Shown here piece after piece: positions 6,957 to 12,656 of a stretch of 26,963 nucleotides of DNA (within the stretch, counting starts at the first letter, position 1; each line of letters starts with the position of its first letter). Location: positions 1 to 26,963 of the IMG/VR virus record IMGVR_UViG_3300030329_005118, one strand, 5' to 3'. Both the position numbers and the translations under genes were made by a program. The stretch is from a virus. Below the pieces are notes generated by a model. It saw only the letters and a program-made list of their open reading frames with translations, had not been told where the DNA came from and ran no database searches.

Positions 6957-7854
6957 TATTCACCGAGAGTCGTTGCATCAACTCCCTAGCCCTCGCTTCC
7001 AATTCGTTGCGTTTCATATTTAATTGCTCCTCTTGCTTCCTTTGTTTGAATTCTACGTTTTGACCTCTAACTGGCCTCCAATCCGGGTGATTCCGGTTAG
7101 CCCTGTCTCCCCCCTCCAGCTCCTGAGACGAACGAGAAGACGGTGAGTGTAACCACCTCACATCCAAACCAATCCAGCCATTCTCTATTGCTTTAGAAAG
7201 CAACTCATTAGCTCGCTCGCCGGCCGCGGAAAGCTTAGCCACAAGTCGCTTGCATGATTGCTTCGTAACCCCTTTACGGAGCTCCCGCCTATGAGAAAGG
7301 AAGGAAATCCAGAGCTCCCTAGAGACACCTGAAGGTAAGTCAATGTCTTCAAATCGTTCTTTGCTGCTTGTGTTCTTGGGTTTTGCTCTCATGTTCTTCT
7401 CATTCTTGGGGCTTTTGCTTTTTGGTTTTGGTTGTGTTTTCTCTGAATTCCCTATATGTTTTTTATTTAAGCTTTTATTTTCTTTAAGAGTGGCAACTGT
7501 GGTTGACACTGATTCGCGTCCCGTGGCAACTGTGGTTGACACCCCCCCTTCTTCCGTGTCGTCTCCAGTTGCCACGATGTTTAGTGTGTACGTTGGTGCT
7601 TTTTGGGGGTTGGTGCTGGGTTTTTTGGTTATCCATCCTTTTGCTTCTAAGCTTTTGAGTTGGGTGCTTATGTGTTGGTGTGTCATGCCGACCGCTTGGG
7701 CTATGGTTCTGGTCCCTACTCTTATTGTTTGCTTGTGCCAGCCTAGCGTGACTCTTGCTAGGTACATGAGGCAGCAGAACTCGGCGGGTGTAAAGTCTCG
7801 TATGTTGTCTAGGATGCGATTGGGACATTGTGTATAGTTTGGTTGTGTTAACAT
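6949..7854 (-). CDS. Lambda O-like replication initiator
   Basis: A 301-residue protein. Residues 1-80 (YTQCPNRILDNIRDFTPAEF, then TLGWHKQTIRVGTRTIAQAV) match the winged-helix DNA-binding domain of phage replication protein O, which binds origin iterons. Residues 95-165 are a Ser/Thr- then Lys/Pro-rich linker. The C-terminal part is charged and helical and could contact host replication proteins. The linker DNA carries repeated sites and an AT-rich tract (7453-7575), the lambda arrangement of an origin inside the initiator gene. The start is ATG at 7854 with AGGAG 8 bases upstream. No helicase or helicase-loader gene is visible, so replication probably relies on host enzymes. Confidence 0.8.
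   Translation of the reverse strand: MLTQPNYTQCPNRILDNIRDFTPAEFCCLMYLARVTLGWHKQTIRVGTRTIAQAVGMTHQHISTQLKSLEAKGWITKKPSTNPQKAPTYTLNIVATGDDTEEGGVSTTVATGRESVSTTVATLKENKSLNKKHIGNSEKTQPKPKSKSPKNEKNMRAKPKNTSSKERFEDIDLPSGVSRELWISFLSHRRELRKGVTKQSCKRLVAKLSAAGERANELLSKAIENGWIGLDVRWLHSPSSRSSQELEGGDRANRNHPDWRPVRGQNVEFKQRKQEEQLNMKRNELEARARELMQRLSVNSG
7453..7575. other. Candidate replication origin: iterons plus AT-rich tract
   Basis: Two exact 20-bp direct repeats, GTGGCAACTGTGGTTGACAC, lie at 7490-7509 and 7523-7542 (33 bp apart). A third, inverted copy of the core, CAGTTGCCAC, is at 7566-7575. Immediately beside them, 7453-7489 is strongly AT-rich and would serve as a DNA-unwinding element. The array sits inside the gene for the O-like initiator, as in lambda. 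The repeats encode the repeated peptide VSTTVAT in the initiator's linker, which alone could explain two copies, but not the inverted third. Confidence 0.6.
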
Positions 7855-7874
7855 GTTCTCGACTCCTGATTATT

Positions 7875-7918
7875 GGGGTGGTACCCCCGGACCTGGTCAT
7901 CGTAGTAATGGCCAGGTC
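7875..7918 (-). promoter_or_regulatory. Paired hairpins in initiator-gene leader
   Basis: Two inverted repeats lie in the leader of the left-arm transcript: GGGGT/ACCCC with a 3-base loop (7875-7887), and GACCTGG (7890-7896) with CCAGGTC (7912-7918). They lie between the candidate -10 box and the initiator start, so they could be an attenuator or operator. Further small hairpins are at 7959-7972 (GCTTC/GAAGC) and 7985-8001 (GCCCGT/ACGGGC). The plus strand could also encode a structured RNA here; no dedicated promoter for one was found. Confidence 0.35.
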
Positions 7919-7922
7919 TTTG

Positions 7923-7948
7923 TTTATACCATAATTTAATTTGTGGTA
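7923..7948 (-). promoter_or_regulatory. Candidate left promoter with overlapping operator-like dyad
   Basis: On the minus strand TATAAA (7928-7923) is preceded by TGG, giving an extended -10 (TGnTATAAA). The -35 region is poor, so the promoter probably depends on the extended -10 or an activator. It overlaps a 22-bp imperfect dyad at 7927-7948, with arms TACCA and TGGTA and 18 of 22 bases symmetric, of the size expected for a dimeric repressor or activator site. It would control the initiator arm. Confidence 0.45.
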
Positions 7949-8073
7949 TTGTGAGTGTGCTTCTTTTGAAGCCTCCTTGATTGGGCCCGTTGACTACGGG
8001 CGTGCAGAAGCGGCTCTCTCTTGGTAAGGATGGGCCGTTTTTGCTTTGGTTCACTTGCATTGCATGGGAACTG

Positions 8074-8102
8074 TTGACAAGTCGTGGGCAGTATGCTATA
8101 TT
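8074..8102 (+). promoter_or_regulatory. Strong sigma70-type early right promoter
   Basis: TTGACA (8074-8079), a 17-base spacer ending in TGC, and TATATT (8097-8102) make a near-consensus promoter with an extended -10. It is 25 bases upstream of the first right-arm start codon. It is the strongest promoter seen in the window and should be recognised by host RNA polymerase at once after infection. Confidence 0.8.
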
Positions 8103-8127
8103 ACTAATAAGAAAAAGGAGGCAACAA

Positions 8128-8388
8128 ATGTTCTACGAGAAGAAAGCAGCCGAGAAACTCAGTTTCGAACAAGCAACAAAGAACCTTAGGGAAGACGCAG
8201 AAACCAGCCGGGTGTTAGATGAAGCAATTTTGAATAAAGATGCTGATAGAGTAGCTCAAATACTTTTCCATTCAGCGTGGTACACGCAAGCTGGCAGCAT
8301 GACTCGGGGAGTTCCTCGCTCGAAGACTGCTACGGCAGCGTTGGCCCTTCGTTACCATCATAGTGTCGGCCGCACGTTAATCAGCTGA
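8128..8388 (+). CDS. First early gene, small unknown protein
   Basis: An 86-residue protein starting at ATG 8128 behind a perfect AAGGAGG site (8115-8121, 6-base spacing) and a near-consensus promoter, so probably the most strongly expressed early product. The N-terminal two thirds is a charged helical region (FYEKKAAEKLSFEQATKNLR, then DAETSRVLDEAILNKDADRV). The C-terminus is Thr/Ala/His-rich. No motif recognised. Its position, size and expression signals are those of host-takeover or regulatory early proteins; binding the nearby dyad at 7927-7948 is a possibility, not shown. Confidence 0.75.
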   Translation: MFYEKKAAEKLSFEQATKNLREDAETSRVLDEAILNKDADRVAQILFHSAWYTQAGSMTRGVPRSKTATAALALRYHHSVGRTLIS

Positions 8389-8400
8389 GGGCTTCGGTAT

Positions 8401-9306
8401 ATGGATGACATGATTCCCCTTTTTCCGTTAGAAGCCGAACCAACGCCATTGAAAATTAAAATTTTGAGGAAATACATTACGAAGAGAACAACAGGACCAA
8501 AACCTGGCCAATGGGAAGCGAGATTGCATGTCCTGTTAGATGGTGAAAACAGGTATAAAGTAGAAAAAGGGCATCCCACTAAGGAGAAGGCCGAAGCTGT
8601 CTTGAGGGAGTGGGATGCCAAGGTGGAAAGCGGCGAGATAGAGGCTGAACTCCGAAGCAAAGCCAAGCGGCAGCAGGACGGTTTGGCTGGCATTTATTGC
8701 GATTCGCGAACAGGGAGTTGGCGCGCGGAGAGGTATATAAAGGACCCAGCTAGCCCTACCGGGCGCCGGAAGGCTCAAAGGTACTTCAAGACTAAGGGAG
8801 AAGCTGAGCGCGCTCTTAAATTCGGGTTGTTAAACTACGAATTAAACTTGCTTAAGACTGAAGGTAGTTTGCCATCGGCTAGGAAGTATGAAAGAGCAGC
8901 GCATCAAAAGTTTGAAGAATGCCGGCTTCCTTGTAGTCACACCAAAAATCCGAAAAGCATCTCACACCTTGGGTTTAAAGAGTGGTTTAAGCTTAGCGCA
9001 CAGAAAGCACAGGACTTTTTAGCCGAGTACTTTACTGAAGATAGGTTGTTGTACAAAAATGGTGAGGAACTGAAGGAATGGGCGGGTAATAAGAAAACTG
9101 AGGTGGTTTACGTGATGCGTCCCCAACATAAGCATATTGAGTATGGTGATACTTGCAAGATAGGAATTACGAGGGCGTACCGCTTACAAGAGCGCATCCG
9201 TCAACTTTCCTACGAATCTAATACTGACGTCTTTTGCCATTTCGTTGCTGTTGTGGGTGAGCTGGAGCCAGGCAGTTTTCGAACTCCTGGCATTCGAGGA
9301 GTATAA
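8401..9306 (+). CDS. AP2-like DNA-binding protein with GIY-YIG-type (T5orf172/MUG113) C-terminus, frame disrupted
   Basis: A 301-residue protein. Residues 36-72 and 94-140 look like two AP2/arm-type DNA-binding repeats (PGQWEARLHVLLDG; GIYCDSRTGSWRAERYI). Residues 234-286 resemble a T5orf172/MUG113 GIY-YIG variant: VVYVM, CKIGIT, then RLQERIRQL. The expected last part, with the catalytic-site Glu and an ExxxxxFxEYxVxG-like helix, is missing. This frame ends in PGSFRTPGIRGV, while the +1 frame from about 9260 continues with FELLAFEEYNVWTRG, which fits the family. So the gene is frameshifted, mis-sequenced or recoded near 9265-9300. The class suggests a homing or DNA-modifying nuclease. The ribosome site before ATG 8401 is weak (GAGGG). 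Confidence 0.7.
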   Translation: MDDMIPLFPLEAEPTPLKIKILRKYITKRTTGPKPGQWEARLHVLLDGENRYKVEKGHPTKEKAEAVLREWDAKVESGEIEAELRSKAKRQQDGLAGIYCDSRTGSWRAERYIKDPASPTGRRKAQRYFKTKGEAERALKFGLLNYELNLLKTEGSLPSARKYERAAHQKFEECRLPCSHTKNPKSISHLGFKEWFKLSAQKAQDFLAEYFTEDRLLYKNGEELKEWAGNKKTEVVYVMRPQHKHIEYGDTCKIGITRAYRLQERIRQLSYESNTDVFCHFVAVVGELEPGSFRTPGIRGV

Positions 9307-9307
9307 T

Positions 9308-9556
9308 GTGTGGACGCGGGGGATGATTAGGGCAATAGAGGAGGCCTCACGATACTGTAGGTTAACCTATGAGCCCCACCCCCTTACCGTGCATGACAGA
9401 AAAGTACTAGAGGACCTAGGAGTGAAAAGCATGGACGATAAAAGCTCTATCTATGACGTTGATATCTATTGTGCCGAAGGACCATGCCTTTGTAGAGCTG
9501 AGGATGAGGGCGTTCAATGCAAATGCACTGAGGAGGATGATGATGATGGTTCATGA
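9308..9556 (+). CDS. Cys-rich acidic protein, or out-of-frame C-terminus of the preceding gene
   Basis: The frame is open from before 9245. If it is an independent gene, the best start is GTG at 9308, with GAGGAG (9297-9302) 5 bases upstream and next to the preceding TAA, giving 82 residues. Otherwise it is the downstream part of the AP2/GIY-YIG-like gene. The C-terminal half carries YCAEGPCLCRAEDEGVQCKC, a C-x4-C-x-C-x8-C-x-C pattern suited to metal binding, then an acidic EEDDDDGS tail. Family not recognised. It overlaps the next gene. Confidence 0.55.
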   Translation: MWTRGMIRAIEEASRYCRLTYEPHPLTVHDRKVLEDLGVKSMDDKSSIYDVDIYCAEGPCLCRAEDEGVQCKCTEEDDDDGS

Positions 9557-9878
9557 TGATTACAGTTTGGAGCAAATACTTGCCGCCGATTCTGAGGTGG
9601 TTGAGGCCGTGGACGCATTAAATTACGTATACAGCGCTAATAAGCTGTGTTATACGTCAATAGAACCTTTTGAAGAGGGCGCCTGTTGGGGCGAGCAAGA
9701 ACGTAGTAACTACATAGAGTGTAATTGCGTAAGCAGACATCTCCCTTGGGACCCCAATGAGGATAGCCGAGCTAGAGCCCTAATGGTTGGAGCCCAAAGA
9801 CGATTACAGGGTCTACCGGTGAGGGAGCTGCCTGGTCCCCATGAACTTGAGATACCCGAGGGCCAGGAGGTCAGCTGA
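9537..9878 (+). CDS. Small unknown protein with tandem ATG start
   Basis: A protein of up to 113 residues. AGGAGG (9531-9536) is followed directly by four in-frame ATG codons (9537, 9540, 9543, 9546). Spacing favours 9543 or 9546, giving 111 or 110 residues starting M(M)VHDDYSLEQ. The start region overlaps the end of the previous frame. Several cysteines (CYTSIEPFEEGACW, ECNCV) and an acidic composition are visible, but no known domain. The stop overlaps the next start as TGATG. Confidence 0.65.
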   Translation: MMMMVHDDYSLEQILAADSEVVEAVDALNYVYSANKLCYTSIEPFEEGACWGEQERSNYIECNCVSRHLPWDPNEDSRARALMVGAQRRLQGLPVRELPGPHELEIPEGQEVS

Positions 9879-10012
9879 TGGGTTTATGGTTCGTAATATT
9901 CGGCCTGACTACCCTTGGTTTGGCGTTGGCCTCTATCGCCTGTTGTCTCGTAAAATGCCCAAATATCTCGGTCTCCCCCACTGGCGCGTCTAAAGACACG
10001 GAATTGACTTAA
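9878..10012 (+). CDS. 44-residue single-span membrane peptide
   Basis: A short gene of 44 residues starting at ATG 9878, coupled to the previous gene (TGATG), with a strong AGGAGG site (9865-9870, 7-base spacing). Residues 2-25 form one hydrophobic span (GLWFVIFGLTTLGLALASIA then CCLV); the tail is polar and Ser/Thr-rich. It could be a small inner-membrane protein, for example in superinfection exclusion or membrane takeover. The function is not recognised. Confidence 0.65.
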   Translation: MGLWFVIFGLTTLGLALASIACCLVKCPNISVSPTGASKDTELT

Positions 10013-10038
10013 TAAGTCGCGGGCGTAGTGCCCAGGGG

Positions 10039-10067
10039 TTGACACGACCTGTCGGCAGTAGTAAAGT
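10039..10067 (+). promoter_or_regulatory. Second early right promoter
   Basis: TTGACA (10039-10044), a 17-base spacer, and TAAAGT (10062-10067, four of six) precede the HTH gene by 55 bases. The spacer shares a GGCAGTA stretch with the promoter at 8074-8102. Small hairpins at 10005-10017 (GACTT/AAGTC) and 10021-10033 (GGGC/GCCC) lie just upstream and may separate the two transcription units. Confidence 0.55.
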
Positions 10068-10122
10068 AAGTGGGGGCATTTTAAAAAGATGCTCTAATTT
10101 AAAACGAGAAAGGAAAACAACA

Positions 10123-10308
10123 ATGAATATATCAGAATCAAATAGCAAATTCTTGTCCATAAAGCACGCTGCTGAATGGTTGGGTGTAAGTTATAAGACC
10201 ATTCGCCGTGAAATGATGGACGGCCATTTGAAAAGCCTGAAGAGTCGAAACAAGGTATTGATTCCCGTATCAAGCCTTGAGGCCTATGTAAAGACTCGGT
10301 TGCGATAA
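10123..10308 (+). CDS. Excisionase-family HTH DNA-binding protein
   Basis: A 61-residue protein with a MerR/excisionase-type winged helix: FLSIKHAAEWLGVSYKTIRR at residues 13-32, then HLKSLKSRNKVLIPVSSLEA, the classic HTH_17 pattern ending in the wing and a short helix. Such proteins are excisionases or small regulators that bend DNA. With no integrase in the window, a regulator or origin/packaging accessory role is more likely than prophage excision. The start is ATG 10123 with AAAGGA upstream; the frame is open further upstream without a ribosome site. Confidence 0.8.
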   Translation: MNISESNSKFLSIKHAAEWLGVSYKTIRREMMDGHLKSLKSRNKVLIPVSSLEAYVKTRLR

Positions 10309-10309
10309 A

Positions 10310-10528
10310 ATGGCGGAAAAATTAACTCAAGTCCAGGTGTATCTTCCCGAGCGCCGCATAGCCGCACTCAAAATCTTAGCCGAGGACCGGGGCGTGTCTT
10401 TATCTGGCATCTGCAAACTCGCTATCGGTGAATATTTGGAATTCGCAGCTGCATTCTTGGACGGAAAGAGCAAGGTGCTCCAGGACCCCGATACCTACAT
10501 AATTAACAGGGGCTTAAGAGAGGCCTAA
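10310..10528 (+). CDS. Ribbon-helix-helix-type regulator
   Basis: A 72-residue protein. Residues 4-40 (LTQVQVYLPERRIAALKILA then EDRGVSLSGICKLAIGEYLE) have the strand-helix-helix spacing of CopG/Arc-type DNA-binding proteins; the C-terminus is a helical extension. It starts one base after the HTH gene stop, so the two are co-translated. RHH proteins act as dimers on operators, often to autoregulate. The target here is unknown. Confidence 0.7.
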   Translation: MAEKLTQVQVYLPERRIAALKILAEDRGVSLSGICKLAIGEYLEFAAAFLDGKSKVLQDPDTYIINRGLREA

Positions 10529-10534
10529 ACAATA

Positions 10535-10590
10535 GGGGAGTGGCCCCCAATTCTCAAAGTCACCCTAGTTAGATTTTTTTGAGGGCCACT
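10535..10590 (+). promoter_or_regulatory. Leader with two competing hairpins (attenuator-like)
   Basis: Between the RHH gene and the next start the RNA can fold two ways. GGGG (10535-10538) can pair with CCCC just after AGTGG. Alternatively AGTGGCC (10539-10545) pairs with GGCCACT (10584-10590), and CTCAAA (10553-10558) with TTTGAG (10578-10583). A run of seven T lies at 10574-10580. The folds are mutually exclusive, as in attenuators. No known riboswitch class is recognised. Confidence 0.4.
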
Positions 10591-10610
10591 ATAGACGAAA
10601 GGAAACGATT

Positions 10611-10955
10611 ATGCTACGAAACACAACCATCTCGACGTCAATAATACCAGACACACCCTCAGTTGCGTATAAGGAGTTGCGGCAAAGCATTAAGAATCAT
10701 GGGGACCGCAGGTGGGAGAGCCGCTTCCGCTTGTTCAGAGCCTCACTAGAGGCGTTCGAGCGTGAGTCCGGGCCTGGTACCTTCATCAAAATAAAGCGGG
10801 GCGTTAAATCCAAGGTGATTGACGAGACTGATATGGGGATAGGCGAAGACATGACGCGGTATGGCTGGCGGTTAGTTGGAAGCCGAAGCAAAAGCGATAC
10901 TGACCCCGTTTGGATTGGGTACATGAGGAAAGGAGGAGTCCAAAATGACCTTTAA
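10611..10955 (+). CDS. Unknown early protein
   Basis: A 114-residue basic protein starting at ATG 10611 with AAAGGA 8 bases upstream. The N-terminal half is helical (SVAYKELRQSIKNHGDRRWE, then RFRLFRASLEAFERE); the C-terminal half is probably beta (TFIKIKRGVKSKVI, then WRLVGSRSK, VWIGYMRKGG). No known family is recognised. The last 11 bases overlap the start of the next small gene. Its long structured leader suggests regulated expression. Confidence 0.7.
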   Translation: MLRNTTISTSIIPDTPSVAYKELRQSIKNHGDRRWESRFRLFRASLEAFERESGPGTFIKIKRGVKSKVIDETDMGIGEDMTRYGWRLVGSRSKSDTDPVWIGYMRKGGVQNDL

Positions 10956-11043
10956 ATTAACGTTCGCAGCTGTAGTATTAGCATTGCTTGTATTAACGTT
11001 CCATGCTACTGGTTTTGAAATAGTAGTGAGGACAGGTTGTTAA
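10945..11043 (+). CDS. 32-residue single-span membrane peptide
   Basis: A very short gene: ATG 10945 behind AGGAGG (10931-10936), ending in TAATG that overlaps the next start. It encodes a short basic lead, a hydrophobic span (FAAVVLALLVLTFHATGF) and a short tail ending in Cys. The strong ribosome site and coupling at both ends argue for real translation. The function is unknown; small phage membrane peptides often act in exclusion or membrane modulation. Confidence 0.6.
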   Translation: MTFKLTFAAVVLALLVLTFHATGFEIVVRTGC

Positions 11044-11276
11044 TGGGCTATAGAAGGAATAGGGTCGAGCTTCTTCTCCCGCCAGAAACCATTAAGCAAC
11101 TTCGGCTGCTGGCGGAAGAGAGCGGAGACACAATTAGCAGTTTGGTTGCGGACCACATTTCTACATTTACTGTTTTGGAAAAGTCGAGACGCCTGAGAGC
11201 CTCATCGCATCCATTATGGGGCGAAGGCGTTCAATGCCGGATACTAAGTCATCTAGAAGAACAGCGAAAGGATTAA
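11043..11276 (+). CDS. Second ribbon-helix-helix-type protein
   Basis: A 77-residue protein starting at ATG 11043, overlapping the previous stop. Residues 5-45 (NRVELLLPPETIKQLRLLAE then ESGDTISSLVADHISTF) have RHH strand-helix-helix spacing and resemble the protein at 10310-10528 (VQVYLPERRIAALKILAEDR). The pair may be diverged paralogues. The C-terminus is basic. It is probably a DNA-binding regulator of the early region; the target is unknown. Confidence 0.65.
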   Translation: MGYRRNRVELLLPPETIKQLRLLAEESGDTISSLVADHISTFTVLEKSRRLRASSHPLWGEGVQCRILSHLEEQRKD

Positions 11277-11350
11277 AAAAATTGAACGACATTAACGAGT
11301 GGATACGTCAGGGCGGTAAGACCACAAAATCCCTAAAGGAGGGGAATTAA
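11234..11350 (+). CDS. Small basic peptide gene, overlapping
   Basis: A 38-residue frame starting at ATG 11234, with AAGG 6 bases upstream, overlapping the end of the RHH gene by 43 bases. It encodes a strongly basic peptide (MPDTKSSRRTAKGLKKLNDI then NEWIRQGGKTTKSLKEGN). It fills the gap between the RHH gene and the next small gene and ends one base before that start. No family is recognised. It might be a real small nucleic-acid-binding peptide or chance coding. Confidence 0.45.
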   Translation: MPDTKSSRRTAKGLKKLNDINEWIRQGGKTTKSLKEGN

Positions 11351-11431
11351 ATGGGAAGAATTGCGACAGGTAACGTGTTCCAGAATTACACCGTGTTTTC
11401 AGGGAAAGGGGGGTTATCATCATGGCTATAA
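11351..11431 (+). CDS. 26-residue peptide, possible leader of the following gene
   Basis: ATG 11351 is preceded by AAAGGAGGGG, a very strong ribosome site, and the frame of 26 residues ends at 11431, overlapping the start of the next gene at 11422. The peptide (MGRIATGNVFQNYTVFSGKG then GLSSWL) has no recognised motif. The strong site and overlap suggest a translated leader that couples translation into the next gene. Confidence 0.5.
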   Translation: MGRIATGNVFQNYTVFSGKGGLSSWL

Positions 11432-11898
11432 CTAAACTGACGGGCAGCTGGGAGAGCCAAGAGCACGCGCCAGGCAGTAGAGCTATCAGATGGGAGGACC
11501 TGCCGCCGAACGGTGAGCTACATATACTTGATGAGCTTTTTCATCTTTCGGGCGAAGACGGTAAATTTGTCCCTAAAGCTAACGACAAAATGGAAAGCTG
11601 GGAGCTCACGTTTAAAGACACTGAAGCTAGGGCCTATCTAGGGAAAACGGCGTACGCTCAGCTCGCTAAGTGCTACCCCGGTAAAATAGAAGATTTCAAC
11701 GGTAAGCCAGTTGTTTTGATAGCAGGCCCTCAGATTAATAATGATAAGAGAAAATGCTTAAATATCGTTTTGCCTACACGTACTAGGTGGGAGGAATGGA
11801 AACGCAATAGCGATTATGGGCTTCAGCACTACGGCAAGGCCAACAAAAAACCCGCCCCACCAGTGACAGACGCTGAGGCGCAGAAAATACTAGGGTGA
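11422..11898 (+). CDS. Unknown protein paired with nuclease, possible ssDNA-binding/recombination factor
   Basis: A 158-residue protein starting at ATG 11422 with a GGGGGG site about 8 bases upstream. It looks like an alpha/beta domain (GSRAIRWEDLPPNGELHILD, then ESWELTFKDTEARAYLGKTA, GKPVVLIAGPQ) with a disordered Lys/Pro-rich tail (KANKKPAPPVTDAEAQKILG). That tail arrangement and the coupled nuclease gene resemble phage SSB or annealase-exonuclease pairs. I do not recognise the family, so this role is inferred from context. Its stop overlaps the GTG start of the next gene. Confidence 0.7.
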   Translation: MAITKLTGSWESQEHAPGSRAIRWEDLPPNGELHILDELFHLSGEDGKFVPKANDKMESWELTFKDTEARAYLGKTAYAQLAKCYPGKIEDFNGKPVVLIAGPQINNDKRKCLNIVLPTRTRWEEWKRNSDYGLQHYGKANKKPAPPVTDAEAQKILG

Positions 11899-12656
11899 GC
11901 CCCATTACCAACGACCTTAGTTACAACCAATCCGCAAGCGTTTGGCAGGACTGTGTAAATAAAGCCCTCCTGAGCGCTTACGGGTTCGAAACTAGCGACG
12001 TTGATGCATTCGCGTCAACGGACGAGGATGGTTATATCCTCGGTCGGTCCAGGAGTGCCATTGATGTGTTCGGGGCGTTCCTTTTCTTTGAATGGAAGTC
12101 GTACGGCGACATGGATTTAAAAACCGGACAATCCATATTTCTGTCCAATTTAATGCAACTCTTGTGGACGCACCCGACAAGCAGGGGTATGGTTGTTTTC
12201 CTAAAGATTAGGGACGCCCTGGGGGCTGATAACAGGCCAGTGATGGTAACCCGGGAGGCGCCGCGCGACTCTACGGCCGCGATGAATAACGACAGGCCTT
12301 ATTTGGCGATGCGTTACAAGAAGCAGGAAGTAGAACGCGTAGGGGTTTTCATCCCGCATCGTGGCCTCCATAATAGGTATTACGCTAGGCGTTACTGGTT
12401 ATACCAATCCGGCAAAAACCCACACGATACGCTGGTGGATTTTTTGGTCGGCTGGAAGAACTACAACTCAACAAATCGAAAGGCCGATAGTGCAAAGGGG
12501 CCACTGCACAACCTTGTTTTCGGTGGTTACGACACAACGGCCAGTGGTGAACTCGGTAATTACGAAACCACGGTAGAAGAGTTGTTCCGTGTAAGCCACA
12601 AGGAAGAGCCAAGGCCTCCCAACATGTTCGAGCAAAATAATGAAGCTTACAATTAA
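11895..12656 (+). CDS. PD-(D/E)XK-type nuclease
   Basis: A 253-residue protein with a probable PD-(D/E)XK core near residue 57-79: AIDVFGAFLFFEWKSYGD places Asp57 before Glu66-Trp-Lys68, with Gln79 on the following helix (LKTGQSI), the layout of RecB-like and resolvase-like nucleases. The rest has no known motif. The start is GTG 11895 overlapping the TGA of the previous gene, so the two proteins are made together. The likely role is in phage DNA recombination, repair or host DNA degradation. The assignment rests on the motif and not on a full-length match. Confidence 0.65.
   Translation: MSPITNDLSYNQSASVWQDCVNKALLSAYGFETSDVDAFASTDEDGYILGRSRSAIDVFGAFLFFEWKSYGDMDLKTGQSIFLSNLMQLLWTHPTSRGMVVFLKIRDALGADNRPVMVTREAPRDSTAAMNNDRPYLAMRYKKQEVERVGVFIPHRGLHNRYYARRYWLYQSGKNPHDTLVDFLVGWKNYNSTNRKADSAKGPLHNLVFGGYDTTASGELGNYETTVEELFRVSHKEEPRPPNMFEQNNEAYN

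Noticed and set aside
7503-7541. TTGACA boxes inside the two iterons as promoters
   Set aside because: No -10-like hexamer at 16-18 bases downstream of either; they are part of the 20-bp repeat.
7343-7837. 164-residue plus-strand open frame
   Set aside because: Antisense shadow of the O-like initiator; hydrophobic low-complexity product arising from the Lys/Pro-rich linker codons, with no ribosome site or promoter.
8401-9306. Tyrosine integrase, because of the arm-type/AP2-like N-terminal repeats
   Set aside because: No R-H-R-Y catalytic core; the C-terminus instead resembles a T5orf172/GIY-YIG variant. The window therefore has no visible integrase.
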